64,000 bases of DNA from an uncultured Eubacteriales bacterium (GTDB taxonomy: Bacteria; Bacillota; Clostridia; Oscillospirales; Acutalibacteraceae). The notes under the pieces were generated by a model. That model was not told the origin of the DNA and did no database searches. It saw only the letters and a list, made by a program, of their open reading frames with translations. This document shows positions 9,612-18,079 of this stretch, one piece after another (within the stretch, counting starts at the first letter, position 1; the number at the start of each line of letters is the position of its first letter). The stretch lies in contig CAKSHM010000009.1 of assembly GCA_934457415.1 (NCBI GenBank), positions 36,534 through 100,533 on the forward strand, written 5' to 3'. The translations under genes were made by a program, and so were the position numbers.

Positions 9612-9641
9612 ATTATATCATATCGGCATCGTTCCTGTCAA
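9612..9641 (-). promoter_or_regulatory. Sigma-A-type promoter of the pur operon
   Basis: On the minus strand, TTGACA (9636-9641) and TATAAT (9612-9617) are separated by 18 bases. Transcription would start near 9605, just before the riboswitch. Confidence 0.8.
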
Positions 9642-9717
9642 GCGGTATTATTTATAAATTATAAATAATGACCAAATAAAGATTACTTTGAAGAAAAGCC
9701 TGAAAAATAAATAATTT

Positions 9718-9741
9718 AAGGCGGGGCTGCAGCCCCGCCTT
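9718..9741 (-). terminator. Hairpin terminator after the TlpA operon
   Basis: A perfect GC-rich stem (GGCGGGGCT with AGCCCCGCC, 9720-9739) lies 50 bases past the stop of the TlpA-like gene. It is followed on the minus strand by an A/T-rich run, and shorter T/A runs flank it on both sides. Confidence 0.65.
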
Positions 9742-9787
9742 TGCTTGAAAAATGACAGATTCTGTTATAAGAAAATAACGTACACGG

Positions 9788-10750
9788 TCAGCCCTTGCTG
9801 TTTGCTATAGCCTGATCGATCAGCTTTTGCAGCGTCTCTGCCTGCTTTTTGGCGGTTATAGCACCGACAATCGGCTCACCGACAATATTGCCGTTTTTGT
9901 CAACTACATATGTGGTCGGGTAAGAGTACAGACCGGAGGTGAATTTTCCGGCTTCGCCTTTGGAGTCAAACCAAATATTTTTGTATGATACGCCCTTCTT
10001 CGCTAAAATATCCTTTGCCTCGTCTATTGCTTTTTTATCGCCGTCAAGCGTAAATGAGTTGATTCCGATTACCGTGCCGCCCTTTTCGGCAAGCTTTTTG
10101 TTCAGCGCTTCCAGATCTGCAAGCTCACCCACACAGGGGCTGCAGGTGGTAAACCAAAAGTTAACTACGGTAACGGTGTTTCCCGCAAAAAGCGTGCCGC
10201 TCTTAACTGTGTTCCCGTCAAGGTCTTTACCGTCAAATTCGGGGAATTTCATCAGATTGCTTTTTTCTGTCGGTTTGGCGTTTTCTGCCGGAACGCTCAT
10301 ATCGCCGTCGGACGGCTTTTGACCGCAGCCGGGGAATTTTTGCTCAAGAACCGTCAGCTTTCCTTCGATTTCTCGGATCTGTTCGGCACCTTCGTTAAGC
10401 AGCTTAAGCTCGTCCGCCTTGAACTGATCCTTTGCGCCTTCAATTGTTTTGAGCAGGAAATCGCCGTAGTTTCCGCCATCCTCAATCATCGCCATGCCTT
10501 TATTGGCTGACAGAAATACCTTTTCCCAAAGAGTGCTGTTTTCGGAAAGAATAGCATTTTCCTGCGCCATCAGCTTTTGGTGCAGATCCGCCGCCTCGTC
10601 CTTCGTGTTAGGATCAATTGCCATCAGTGCGGCAATATCAGTTTTTTTATTCCCGACATCTTTCTTATTGTCTTTGCTTTTGCCGCAGGCGGCAAGACTG
10701 AATATCAGCAGGAATGCGGTCAGTACGGTTAAAATCTTTGTTGTTTTCAT
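9788..10750 (-). CDS. TlpA-like thiol-disulfide oxidoreductase lipoprotein
   Basis: Extracytoplasmic redox lipoprotein of 320 residues. The signal peptide ends in the lipobox SLAAC with the lipidated Cys at residue 22. Residues about 45-140 are a charged helical region of unknown role. The C-terminal half (about 175-320) is a TlpA/AhpC-TSA thioredoxin fold with the redox pair C203-S-P-C206 in FWFTTCSPCVGEL and a cis-Pro region SYPTTYVVDKNG. It lies five bases after the NapH-like ferredoxin gene and should receive electrons from it; the partner is inferred from context. Confidence 0.9.
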   Translation of the reverse strand: MKTTKILTVLTAFLLIFSLAACGKSKDNKKDVGNKKTDIAALMAIDPNTKDEAADLHQKLMAQENAILSENSTLWEKVFLSANKGMAMIEDGGNYGDFLLKTIEGAKDQFKADELKLLNEGAEQIREIEGKLTVLEQKFPGCGQKPSDGDMSVPAENAKPTEKSNLMKFPEFDGKDLDGNTVKSGTLFAGNTVTVVNFWFTTCSPCVGELADLEALNKKLAEKGGTVIGINSFTLDGDKKAIDEAKDILAKKGVSYKNIWFDSKGEAGKFTSGLYSYPTTYVVDKNGNIVGEPIVGAITAKKQAETLQKLIDQAIANSKG

Positions 10751-10755
10751 AGTAG

Positions 10756-11715
10756 TTACTCCTTTTCCATATCGGTAATTTTATTTGAAGTTTTTGCTTT
10801 TTTGGCGGGGCAATCAATTTTTTCTCCCTTGCCGAAACCGTATCGGAAGCTTACGGCTTTGGTTGGGCAGGCATGTACGCACATGCCGCAGCGGATGCAT
10901 TCGGTGTGGTCGGGAGTTTTGGTTACGTCTACATCCATACGGCACACCTGTGCGCATTTTCCGCAGGAAACGCACTTATGCTTATCTACCTTCATTCCGA
11001 GAAGCGACACCTTGTTAAGCAGCGCATAAAAGGCCCCCAACGGACACAGCCACTTGCAGAACGGACGGTAGAAAAGCACACTCAGCACTATTACCGTGAT
11101 CAGTATGCCGAGCTTCCACGAAAAGAGCGCACCGAGCGCGGCGCGGATTCCTGAATTGACGGCGGCGAGAGGTATAGCTCCCTCAAGCACTCCCTGCGGG
11201 CAAAGATACTTGCAGAAGAATGGATCTCCCATGCCGACATCATTTGTGATGAGCATTGGCAGCAGAACTACCATAAAAAGCAGAACGGCATATTTTATGC
11301 AGTTAAGCGGCTTGAGCTTTTTTGTGGATAGCTTTTTGGTCGGAATCTTGTGCAGTAGCTCCTGAAACCATCCGAACGGACACAAGAATCCGCAGATAAA
11401 GCGTCCGAGCAGAACCCCCGAAAGAATGAGAAATCCTGTGATATAATAGGAAAAGCTGAATTTAGACGAACCTACTACTGCCTGAAAAGAGCCGATTGGG
11501 CATGCGCCCGACGCAGCAGGGCAGGAATAGCAATTAAGTCCGGGCACGCAAACGGCTTTTCCTTTGCCCTGATAAATTCCGCCCTTAAAAAAATTGGGCA
11601 GATGAAGATTGGTCAGCAATGTCGCTCCCGCTTGGATCAGCCCGCGGAAACGTGAAAAAAATCGGGATATGCTGCCTGTTTTCTTGCCGTGTTTTCTTTT
11701 ATCCAATTCCGACAC
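10756..11715 (-). CDS. Membrane 4Fe-4S ferredoxin, NapH/CcoG-like
   Basis: Integral membrane iron-sulfur protein of 319 residues. It has several membrane spans, cysteine motifs at the membrane faces (CPAASGACPIG, CGFLCPFGW, CKYLCPQG, CKWLCPLGAFY) and a C-terminal pair of 4Fe-4S clusters (CVSCGKCAQVC and CIRCGMCVHACP). NapH-like proteins carry electrons across or along the membrane. Placed between a CXXC peptide and a TlpA-like thioredoxin, it probably supplies reductant to the outside. The start is a GTG at 11715 inside the end of the upstream small gene. Confidence 0.88.
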   Translation of the reverse strand: MSELDKRKHGKKTGSISRFFSRFRGLIQAGATLLTNLHLPNFFKGGIYQGKGKAVCVPGLNCYSCPAASGACPIGSFQAVVGSSKFSFSYYITGFLILSGVLLGRFICGFLCPFGWFQELLHKIPTKKLSTKKLKPLNCIKYAVLLFMVVLLPMLITNDVGMGDPFFCKYLCPQGVLEGAIPLAAVNSGIRAALGALFSWKLGILITVIVLSVLFYRPFCKWLCPLGAFYALLNKVSLLGMKVDKHKCVSCGKCAQVCRMDVDVTKTPDHTECIRCGMCVHACPTKAVSFRYGFGKGEKIDCPAKKAKTSNKITDMEKE

Positions 11716-11875
11716 ACTCCAAACACAGCCTTATAGCCTTGCTTAGCACGGTATCTGCCTCTCCGCGTAATGCTCCCCAGCATAGCATCGCGGCACCGCA
11801 GATAAGAAGCGCTGCCTGAAATACGGTTTTTTTCGATCGAATCAATTCGGTCACCCCTTTCTTTTGTGCCTTCAT
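11699..11875 (-). CDS. CD1871A-type small CXXC membrane protein (58 aa)
   Basis: Read by hand on the minus strand: ATG at 11875, TAA at 11699-11701. The protein has one transmembrane segment (about residues 18-36) and ends AIRLCLECVGIG, with a CxxC pair six residues from the terminus. This C-terminus is characteristic of the CD1871A family, small proteins found beside NapH-like ferredoxin and TlpA-like genes in Clostridia. It overlaps the ferredoxin gene by 17 bases and has GAAAGGGG-like purines inside the early codons but only a weak ribosome site. Function is unknown; a thiol relay with its neighbours is inference. Confidence 0.85.
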   Translation of the reverse strand: MKAQKKGVTELIRSKKTVFQAALLICGAAMLCWGALRGEADTVLSKAIRLCLECVGIG

Positions 11876-11907
11876 TGTAGCACAGAGGGTATAAAATTTC
11901 TGTTAAG

Positions 11908-11929
11908 AACAAAAATTTAACAAAAATTT
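11908..11929. repeat. Tandem 11-bp repeat, candidate response-regulator box
   Basis: AACAAAAATTT occurs twice head to tail (11908-11918, 11919-11929) between the divergent redox operon and response-regulator gene. OmpR/PhoB-type regulators bind direct repeats at 11-bp spacing, and the TATAAT of the regulator gene follows at 11943-11948. Use as an autoregulatory site is inference. Confidence 0.5.
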
Positions 11930-11942
11930 TATTTCAGTGTGG

Positions 11943-11948
11943 TATAAT
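11943..11948 (+). promoter_or_regulatory. -10 element of the two-component operon
   Basis: TATAAT lies 43 bases before the start of the response regulator. No good -35 is present at 17 bases; the nearest TTAACA is 20 bases away, inside the 11-bp repeats, which suggests activator-dependent transcription. Confidence 0.5.
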
Positions 11949-11990
11949 AAAACGGTCAAGGAGCCGAAAAAACAAAACAAGGAGATTTCT

Positions 11991-12668
11991 ATGCATATTT
12001 TAGTTGTTGAAGACGAACGCTCGATTTGCGAGATGATTGTACGCAGTCTCAGGCGTCTCGCTTACAGCGTAGACTTTTGCTATGACGGTGACAAAGCGAT
12101 TGAACTGATAGGGGTTGAGAATTATGATCTTGTATTGCTGGATCTGAATCTGCCCTGTGCGGACGGAATGACTGTGCTCAGAACACTGCGTCAAACCGAC
12201 AGAGACACAAAGGTGTTGATTTTGTCAGCCCGCAGCGAAGTCCGCGACAAGGTGGAGGGATTGGACGCCGGTGCAAACGATTATCTGGCAAAACCCTTTC
12301 ATTTGGAAGAATTGGAGGCAAGGATACGCAGTCTTACCAGAAGGCAGTTTACCCAAAATGATGTGATCCTGACCTGCGGCAGACTTTCCTTTGACAGCAA
12401 GGCCAGAACCGCAGCGGCTGACGGACATGAACTGTCACTTACACGGAAAGAAATCGGAATACTCGAATATCTGCTGCTGAATCAGGGACGCCCCGTCAGT
12501 CAGGAGGAGCTTATTGACCATGTGTGGGATAACAGCGTGGATAATTTCAGTAATTCGATCAGAGTACATATTTCCGCATTGAGGAAGAAGCTGCGTGCAG
12601 CACTCGGTTATGATCCCATTAGCAACCGAATCGGCGAAGGCTATGTTATGGAGGAAGAAAAATCGTGA
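11991..12668 (+). CDS. OmpR-family response regulator
   Basis: DNA-binding response regulator of 225 residues. The receiver begins MHILVVEDERSI (acidic pair), with the phospho-acceptor Asp in YDLVLLDLNLPCADG and the conserved Lys in DYLAKPF. The C-terminal winged helix has LTRKEIGILEYLL and the OmpR-type tail SIRVHISALRKKL. The ATG at 11991 has AAGGAG six bases upstream; a frame extension to 11937 is not supported by a ribosome site. It is cotranscribed with the kinase, which starts in its stop codon. Confidence 0.94.
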   Translation: MHILVVEDERSICEMIVRSLRRLAYSVDFCYDGDKAIELIGVENYDLVLLDLNLPCADGMTVLRTLRQTDRDTKVLILSARSEVRDKVEGLDAGANDYLAKPFHLEELEARIRSLTRRQFTQNDVILTCGRLSFDSKARTAAADGHELSLTRKEIGILEYLLLNQGRPVSQEELIDHVWDNSVDNFSNSIRVHISALRKKLRAALGYDPISNRIGEGYVMEEEKS

Positions 12669-13807
12669 AAAGGTTGTCTCTGCAATGGCGCATTACTCTG
12701 ATGACCGCGCTTCTTATCGGTCTGACCTGTATTTTTATGAATGTCCTGATTGGCTATTCGGGAAGGCACTATATGGATTCTATAGGCTCCTACATCACGG
12801 GTTACGGAGATACTGACAGAGAAGAACCCGATTTTTTCGATCCGGCACGCAAAAAGCTGGACAATGAGCTGACTATCGTAATTCACGGGGCGCAGGAATC
12901 CTTTATTACTACCAATTGGTATATTACGGCGGCGGTAACACTGCTCGGCGGTGTGCTTGCGTATTTTTTAAGCGGGCATGCGCTTAAGCCCCTGCGCACG
13001 TTTACATCTCAGGTGGAAAGGGTTCAGCCGAATAATCTGACAGATATGAAGATTACCGAAGAGGTCCTGCCGGAATTCCGACAGTTCGGCAGGTCTTTCA
13101 ATCAGATGCTCGACCGTCTTGATGAGGGCTTTACCGCACAGCGACAGTTCGCCGGAAATGCCGCCCATGAGCTGCGTACTCCGCTTACACTTATGCAGGC
13201 ACAGCTTGAGCTGTTTTCAGCGGAACATCCTGAGGTGCTGCCGGAAACTGCGGACTTTCTTCGCTTGCTGCGTGAGCAGACCGAACGGATGACGCAAATG
13301 ACAAAAACCTTGCTTGAGATGAGTGAGCTTCGGACGGTAGCTTGTACCGACCGTATAGAGTTAGGGCCTATGGCAGAGGAAATCCTCGCCGACCTTGCTC
13401 CGCTTGCAGAAAAAAAGGGGATTATCCTTGAAAACAGCGGCGACGGTATTATAACCGGCAGCGATACGCTGATTTACCGCATGCTCTACAATTTGACCGA
13501 AAATGCAATACGATATAACCGTCCTGACGGGACAGTGCGTATTACGGTAACAGACGAAGACAGCCGCCTTGTTATCAGGGTTGCGGATACCGGCTGCGGC
13601 ATACCCGAACAATACAAAGACAGCATTTTTCAGCCCTTTTTCCGTGTAGACAAATCCCGAAGCAGGGAAAACGGCGGTGTTGGGCTCGGACTGTCTCTGG
13701 TATGGGAAATCGTCGCGTTGCACGGCGGAGAAATCAGTGTGGAGGAAAGCTCAGAAAAGGGAACGACGATAGCTGTTAAGCTTCCTGCAGATACATTTAC
13801 GAATTAA
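12665..13807 (+). CDS. Sensor histidine kinase with HAMP domain
   Basis: Membrane sensor kinase of 380 residues. One TM helix near residues 10-30, a short extracytoplasmic loop of about 60 residues, a second TM near 80-105, then HAMP. The HisKA box is NAAHELRTPLTLMQAQ, and the ATPase domain has the N box NLTENAIRYN, DTGCGIPEQY and GGVGLGLSLV. It starts with GTG overlapping the regulator's TGA. The divergent redox operon suggests a redox or envelope signal, but the ligand is unknown. Confidence 0.93.
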   Translation: MKRLSLQWRITLMTALLIGLTCIFMNVLIGYSGRHYMDSIGSYITGYGDTDREEPDFFDPARKKLDNELTIVIHGAQESFITTNWYITAAVTLLGGVLAYFLSGHALKPLRTFTSQVERVQPNNLTDMKITEEVLPEFRQFGRSFNQMLDRLDEGFTAQRQFAGNAAHELRTPLTLMQAQLELFSAEHPEVLPETADFLRLLREQTERMTQMTKTLLEMSELRTVACTDRIELGPMAEEILADLAPLAEKKGIILENSGDGIITGSDTLIYRMLYNLTENAIRYNRPDGTVRITVTDEDSRLVIRVADTGCGIPEQYKDSIFQPFFRVDKSRSRENGGVGLGLSLVWEIVALHGGEISVEESSEKGTTIAVKLPADTFTN

Positions 13808-13819
13808 CGGAGGTTATTT

Positions 13820-14335
13820 ATGAAAACTCTAATTGTTATTGACGTACAAAATGATTTTGTCACAGGGGCGCTTGGCACAAAAGAAGCGGTTGCCGTTTTG
13901 CCGAATATCAAAAAGAAAATCGACGCATATCTTGCCTCAGGAAATGAGGTAATTTTCACACGTGACACACACGGTGAAAACTATCTTAAAACCAATGAGG
14001 GCAGGCATCTGCCCGTAATTCACTGCATTAAAGGAACGGAAGGCTGGCAGATTGTAAAGGAAATCGACTGCTCCGGATGCGAACATATTGACAAGCCTTC
14101 CTTCGGTTATACCGATTGGGCAGGTCTTTTCAAGGACAGAAAAATGACTGAAATCGAAATTGTCGGCTTGTGTACCGATATCTGTGTGATATCCAATGCG
14201 CTGATATTAAAAGCGGTTTTCCCCGAAACAGATATAACCGTTGATGCAAGCTGCTGCGCGGGAGTTACGCCCCAAGCGCATAAAGCGGCGCTGCTTGCCA
14301 TGAAGTCTTGTCAGGTTAATGTTATCGGAGAATGA
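13820..14335 (+). CDS. Isochorismatase-fold cysteine hydrolase, nicotinamidase-like
   Basis: Cytosolic hydrolase of 171 residues. The Asp-Lys-Cys triad of the family is visible: D8 in IVIDVQNDF, K92 in IDKPSFGYTDW and C122 in GLCTDICVISNA. The GLCTDxCV motif favours nicotinamidase-type members, which release nicotinate for NAD salvage, though other amide substrates are possible. It has GGAGG before its ATG, 12 bases after the kinase gene, so it may share the two-component transcript. Confidence 0.85.
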   Translation: MKTLIVIDVQNDFVTGALGTKEAVAVLPNIKKKIDAYLASGNEVIFTRDTHGENYLKTNEGRHLPVIHCIKGTEGWQIVKEIDCSGCEHIDKPSFGYTDWAGLFKDRKMTEIEIVGLCTDICVISNALILKAVFPETDITVDASCCAGVTPQAHKAALLAMKSCQVNVIGE

Positions 14336-14431
14336 TTTAATTTCCGGTAAATAGCATCGGCGACATAAAAGCTTTGAAATTTAAAAAACGCGTAAATTTC
14401 GTTTTTATGATTTTTTGCAAGTAAAGTTCAG

Positions 14432-14455
14432 AGGCAAGGTCTTTTGACCTTGCCT
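14432..14455. terminator. Hairpin between convergent genes
   Basis: AGGCAAGGTC pairs with GACCTTGCCT around a four-base loop. The hydrolase gene (plus) and the anti-sigma gene (minus) converge on it. Neither flank has a long T-run, so it may serve both directions weakly. Confidence 0.55.
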
Positions 14456-14463
14456 TTGAAAAT

Positions 14464-15345
14464 TTATCTATACTCGGGTTTCAGAATGTTTGATATATCC
14501 TCTTTTTTTATTACAAACTCCGGAGTACCCATGCTTCCCGGAGCAACCTCATATTTGTCAAAGACGATAACAAGATTTCCGTCTTTATCCCAATAGAAAT
14601 TATGCTTGTCGTCAAGCGTTACAAAATCCTGACCGATTTCCGCGTTTTCAACCCAATATATTTTATTACTGTCTTTTGCCATTATTTCTTTCATCTGTTT
14701 ACGGAGGTTTTCTGCCAAAACAGCGGCAAAGTTATCCGCGGCAAACAGATCCTTAAGTTCCGCAATTTTGCCTTTGACTTTATCAATATGGTAGAATCTG
14801 TAATAAGTATTGCTGCTTCCGGCCGCCTCATGGACGCGAATTTTCAGTGTGAACCATTTTTCCGTGTTTGTAACTACTTCATAATCCACATAAATACCGC
14901 TATGCCCTTCGTTGCCGATTTCTTTTAATTCCTCGTTAAACCGATCGGCAAGAAGCTTTGTTAATTCGTCGACGTCTTTATTGATGAAATCGGCTGCCGA
15001 ACTTTCATTGTCCTCGATTTTAGGAACCTCTATATTCATTTCATGATAATCGTCGGAATAGAAATAATTGCGGATGGTAACCACCTTAACAATGCCGCCG
15101 ATAACAGGGATTTTTTCTAAAGTCCTTGCGTACACGGCGCTGCAATTCGGAAGAACCACAAGAATTAAAAATACAAAACAAGCCGCTATTGCTGCTGCTT
15201 TGGGGAATATTCTGAATTTAATAACTTTGTTTTCCTTTTCAGGCAAAGCGGAAATACTTTGATCAATTCGCAATTTGACGCTGTCGGGAACCGAAAGGTC
15301 TTCTTTGTCGGCTTTTTCTTTTAAATATTTATCAAATTCATTCAT
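14464..15345 (-). CDS. rsiV: RsiV-like anti-sigma factor (DUF3298 family)
   Basis: Probable membrane anti-sigma factor of 293 residues. About 45 cytoplasmic residues that could hold the sigma factor are followed by one TM segment (AAAIAACFVFLILVVLP) and a large extracytoplasmic domain. This domain matches the DUF3298/DUF4163 pattern of RsiV: YVDYEVVTNTEKWFTLKI, YYRFYHIDKVKGKIAELKDLF and FYWDKDGNLVIVFDKYEVAPGSMG. Known RsiV binds lysozyme and is then degraded, freeing SigV. Its ATG overlaps the sigma stop (ATGA). Confidence 0.85.
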   Translation of the reverse strand: MNEFDKYLKEKADKEDLSVPDSVKLRIDQSISALPEKENKVIKFRIFPKAAAIAACFVFLILVVLPNCSAVYARTLEKIPVIGGIVKVVTIRNYFYSDDYHEMNIEVPKIEDNESSAADFINKDVDELTKLLADRFNEELKEIGNEGHSGIYVDYEVVTNTEKWFTLKIRVHEAAGSSNTYYRFYHIDKVKGKIAELKDLFAADNFAAVLAENLRKQMKEIMAKDSNKIYWVENAEIGQDFVTLDDKHNFYWDKDGNLVIVFDKYEVAPGSMGTPEFVIKKEDISNILKPEYR

Positions 15346-15818
15346 TTTACGAAATCCTCCTTCAATAATTCCCGTAACTGCTTTCTTGCACGGGATAATT
15401 GCTGTTTAACCGCAATCACTGAGGTATCGGTTATTTTCGAAATTTCGCTGATTGAAAGATCTTCATAGTAATATAATATCGTTACTGTTCTGTACGGTTG
15501 ATTAAGGCTTTTAACCGTCTGCCATAATGTAAGCTTTGTTTCAATATCATTTTCGACGCCGATATCAATTTCTTGAGCGGAAACTGTTTTTGCGTTTTTT
15601 CGTATGTATTCAACTGCTGTGTTGTGAATTATCTTCAGCAGCCATGGTTTAAAGGCTTTTTCACTTTTTAAGGCGTCAATGCTTTTATAAGCCTTTAGTA
15701 TCGCTTCTCCGATTACATCGGCAGCGTCCGCCTCATTTCGGACCAACGAAAAGGCAAGGTAATACATTGCTTTTTCGTGGAGCTTTATCAGCCCGCAGAA
15801 TGTCTCCTTATCAATCAA
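15342..15818 (-). CDS. sigV: ECF RNA polymerase sigma factor, SigV-like
   Basis: Extracytoplasmic-function sigma factor of 158 residues. Region 2 includes LVRNEADAADVIGEAILKAYKSI and FKPWLLKIIHNTAVEYIRK; region 4 includes LNQPYRTVTILYYYEDLSISEIS and VIAVKQQLSRARKQL. I chose the TTG at 15818: AAGGAG sits 8 bases upstream and the codon overlaps the TGA of the SGNH gene. An in-frame ATG at 15872 lies deep inside that gene and lacks a good site. Partner of the RsiV-like protein that follows. Confidence 0.88.
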   Translation of the reverse strand: MIDKETFCGLIKLHEKAMYYLAFSLVRNEADAADVIGEAILKAYKSIDALKSEKAFKPWLLKIIHNTAVEYIRKNAKTVSAQEIDIGVENDIETKLTLWQTVKSLNQPYRTVTILYYYEDLSISEISKITDTSVIAVKQQLSRARKQLRELLKEDFVK

Positions 15819-16639
15819 GCTTGCCGCTCCTTCTTTATTTTTACGGTTTCTTTGCAAATCCATTCTCCCCATTCCTTGTAATACTTGGCATAGAGATGTG
15901 CATTGTCAGCCGTTTTATCGGAAGACAGATTTCCGTCTTTATCATCAAATAAGGGGTTTGCATCTAAATAAAATATGTTTTTGCCGTTTGCGAATTTTGA
16001 TAATTCAGAATTTAATCTGTCAATGTTTTTGTTGTTAATATAGCCGTCACTGTCGTTTCTCTTTTTTGAAACATGCAGGTTAGCTTGTATAAATATAGAG
16101 GTATCCGGCTGCTTTTCTCTGATAAAGCGGATTAAATCGCCGTATTTGTTTAGGATACTTTTAAATTCGTATCCCAACTCATTTATACCGAGCATAATAT
16201 ATATTTTACCATATTTTTTGTTGGTCAGCAACTCTTCAAGCGTTACTTTGCCGACGGCAGGTACAGAAACACGGTTTTTCTTAATGTCAAAAACATTCAT
16301 ACCCGTGCCGCAAAAGAAATTGGCTTCATTTAACCCGCCGTATTCCATCATTCCTACCGTTCGGGAATCTCCGATAAAAAGCGCATCCGCCATGGAAGAT
16401 GACTGAACAAAGCCGTTTCCCGAAACATTTGTTTTGGTATCGGCTTTGTCAGAGCTTTCTGTCTGCGACGAAGATGAGGGCGGTTCGGAAGCGGAATTGC
16501 CGTTATCAGACTTGTTATTATAAGATGAGTTTATCGGTTTTCCGCTTTCGGCTTTATTGCCTTTACAGGAAGCAAAAGGGAAAACCAGCAAAGCGGAAAG
16601 AGCAAAAATCAATAAAATGTTTCTTGTTGTTTTTTTCAT
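15815..16639 (-). CDS. SGNH/GDSL-type esterase-like lipoprotein
   Basis: Surface lipoprotein of 274 residues with lipobox FASC near residue 25, a Ser/Asn/Lys-rich linker (residues 30-75) and an SGNH fold. Block I is ALFIGDSRTVGM, the Asn block contains IMLGINELGYEF, and the late catalytic Asp/His appear as DNAHLYAKYYKEW. It is coupled to an MBOAT membrane acyltransferase 12 bases upstream. Such pairs O-acetylate cell-wall polymers in known systems (PatA/PatB-like; OatA fuses both). Peptidoglycan as the target is inferred from the neighbouring lysozyme-type sigma pair. Confidence 0.85.
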   Translation of the reverse strand: MKKTTRNILLIFALSALLVFPFASCKGNKAESGKPINSSYNNKSDNGNSASEPPSSSSQTESSDKADTKTNVSGNGFVQSSSMADALFIGDSRTVGMMEYGGLNEANFFCGTGMNVFDIKKNRVSVPAVGKVTLEELLTNKKYGKIYIMLGINELGYEFKSILNKYGDLIRFIREKQPDTSIFIQANLHVSKKRNDSDGYINNKNIDRLNSELSKFANGKNIFYLDANPLFDDKDGNLSSDKTADNAHLYAKYYKEWGEWICKETVKIKKERQA

Positions 16640-16651
16640 TATGAATACCTC

Positions 16652-18046
16652 TCAAAATCTGAAATATAAAAACGGATCGTCAAATCCGCGGCAGATACAG
16701 TAAAGGCTCCCGATTAAGATAACCGACAGCAAAGCGATCAAAAGAATTTTGCTTTTGATTTTCCTTAATAATTTGTAGGGCAGCGTTGTGGAAAACAGTA
16801 TTCCGGCAATGAAAAACGGGTAATATTGTCCCAAATATTTTAGATAATCATACCTGAAAACCGACCATGCACCTTGCCCGAAAAAAGGAAAAAGTCTTGT
16901 AAACAAAACCCCCAACTGAGTAATATCGTTTACGGCAAAAACCGACCATGTAAGCGGTATCAGAATAACCATATAAATATGTCCCAGCAGTCGGTGCTTA
17001 TTAAGCAGCCTGCCGGTCCACAGCTTCTCGGACAGTATAATCAGAAAAAGGATCAGGCCCCAAAGCAAAAAATTATATCCGGCACCGTGCCATAATCCCG
17101 TAAGCAGCCATACAATCAGTAAGTTGACTGCTGTTTTAAATATTCCTTTTCGGTTGCCTCCGAGCGGGATATAAACATAATCCCTGAACCATCTTCCCAG
17201 AGTAATATGCCATCTGTGCCAGAACTCGGTCATTGTAACACTTATATAAGGGTGATTAAAGTTTTTCGGCAAGGAAAATCCCAGCATCTCTCCGAGGCCT
17301 GCCGCCATTAAAGAGTATCCGAAAAAATCAAAATAAAGCTGAAAAGAAAATGCAACTGCCGACATCCACGCAAGAGGTGTTGACAAACTGTTAAATCCGA
17401 TCGCCTGTGCCTGAGCCCAAAGCTTTCCGAGCGGGTTGGCAAGTAAAACTTTGAGTCCGAGACCGAATATGAATATTCCGATTCCCTGTAAAACATTTTT
17501 CAGGGCAGTTTTTCTCAGCTTTAGCCTGTCTGATATTTCGCCATAGGTTACAATAGGACCGGCGATAAGCTGAGGAAACATTGAAATATAAACGGCAAAA
17601 TTCGTCAAATTACGCTCTGCCTTGATTTTACCTCTGTAAACATCGGCAATATATGAAATGCCCTGAAAGGTGTAAAAGGAAATTCCGATCGGCAGAATTA
17701 TTTCATTTAATGCAGGAAAACCGTGATAAAATTTGCCTAATTCGCCAAAAATAAAATTTGCGTATTTAAATATGCAAAGACATATTAAATGAAATCCGAC
17801 AGTACAAAATAAAATCGTTTTTTTGCGATTCTGCCGTTTTTCTATAAAAATACCGGCGGTATAATCCGCGGCAATGCTGACAATAAAAAGAAGAAAATGA
17901 ACAGGAGCATTTATTGTACCCGCAAAATAAAATGCAAGACTTCCCGCAAGTAAAACCGCATTTCTGTACCTTTCGGATGTCAGATAATAAACGGTGAAAA
18001 ATATCGGCATAAAGATTAAAATAAACTGTAAACTGCTGAAAACCAT
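16652..18046 (-). CDS. MBOAT family membrane O-acyltransferase
   Basis: Polytopic membrane acyltransferase of 464 residues (AlgI/DltB/PatA type). The hallmark stretch FWHRWHITLGRWFRDYVYIP is followed by GLWHGAGYNFLLWG, which carries the invariant His. About eleven hydrophobic spans are visible. It would pass acetyl groups from the cytosol to the SGNH lipoprotein encoded next. The ATG has CAGGAG upstream. It is the first gene of the sigV operon. Confidence 0.93.
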   Translation of the reverse strand: MVFSSLQFILIFMPIFFTVYYLTSERYRNAVLLAGSLAFYFAGTINAPVHFLLFIVSIAADYTAGIFIEKRQNRKKTILFCTVGFHLICLCIFKYANFIFGELGKFYHGFPALNEIILPIGISFYTFQGISYIADVYRGKIKAERNLTNFAVYISMFPQLIAGPIVTYGEISDRLKLRKTALKNVLQGIGIFIFGLGLKVLLANPLGKLWAQAQAIGFNSLSTPLAWMSAVAFSFQLYFDFFGYSLMAAGLGEMLGFSLPKNFNHPYISVTMTEFWHRWHITLGRWFRDYVYIPLGGNRKGIFKTAVNLLIVWLLTGLWHGAGYNFLLWGLILFLIILSEKLWTGRLLNKHRLLGHIYMVILIPLTWSVFAVNDITQLGVLFTRLFPFFGQGAWSVFRYDYLKYLGQYYPFFIAGILFSTTLPYKLLRKIKSKILLIALLSVILIGSLYCICRGFDDPFLYFRF

Positions 18047-18079
18047 TTTTGCGCTCCTGATTTTTTTCGTCAGTATTTA

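Noticed and set aside
11637..11912. 91-codon open frame on the minus strand
   Set aside because: Shifted frame over the CD1871A-type gene; only the 58-residue frame shows a TM helix and CLEC motif.
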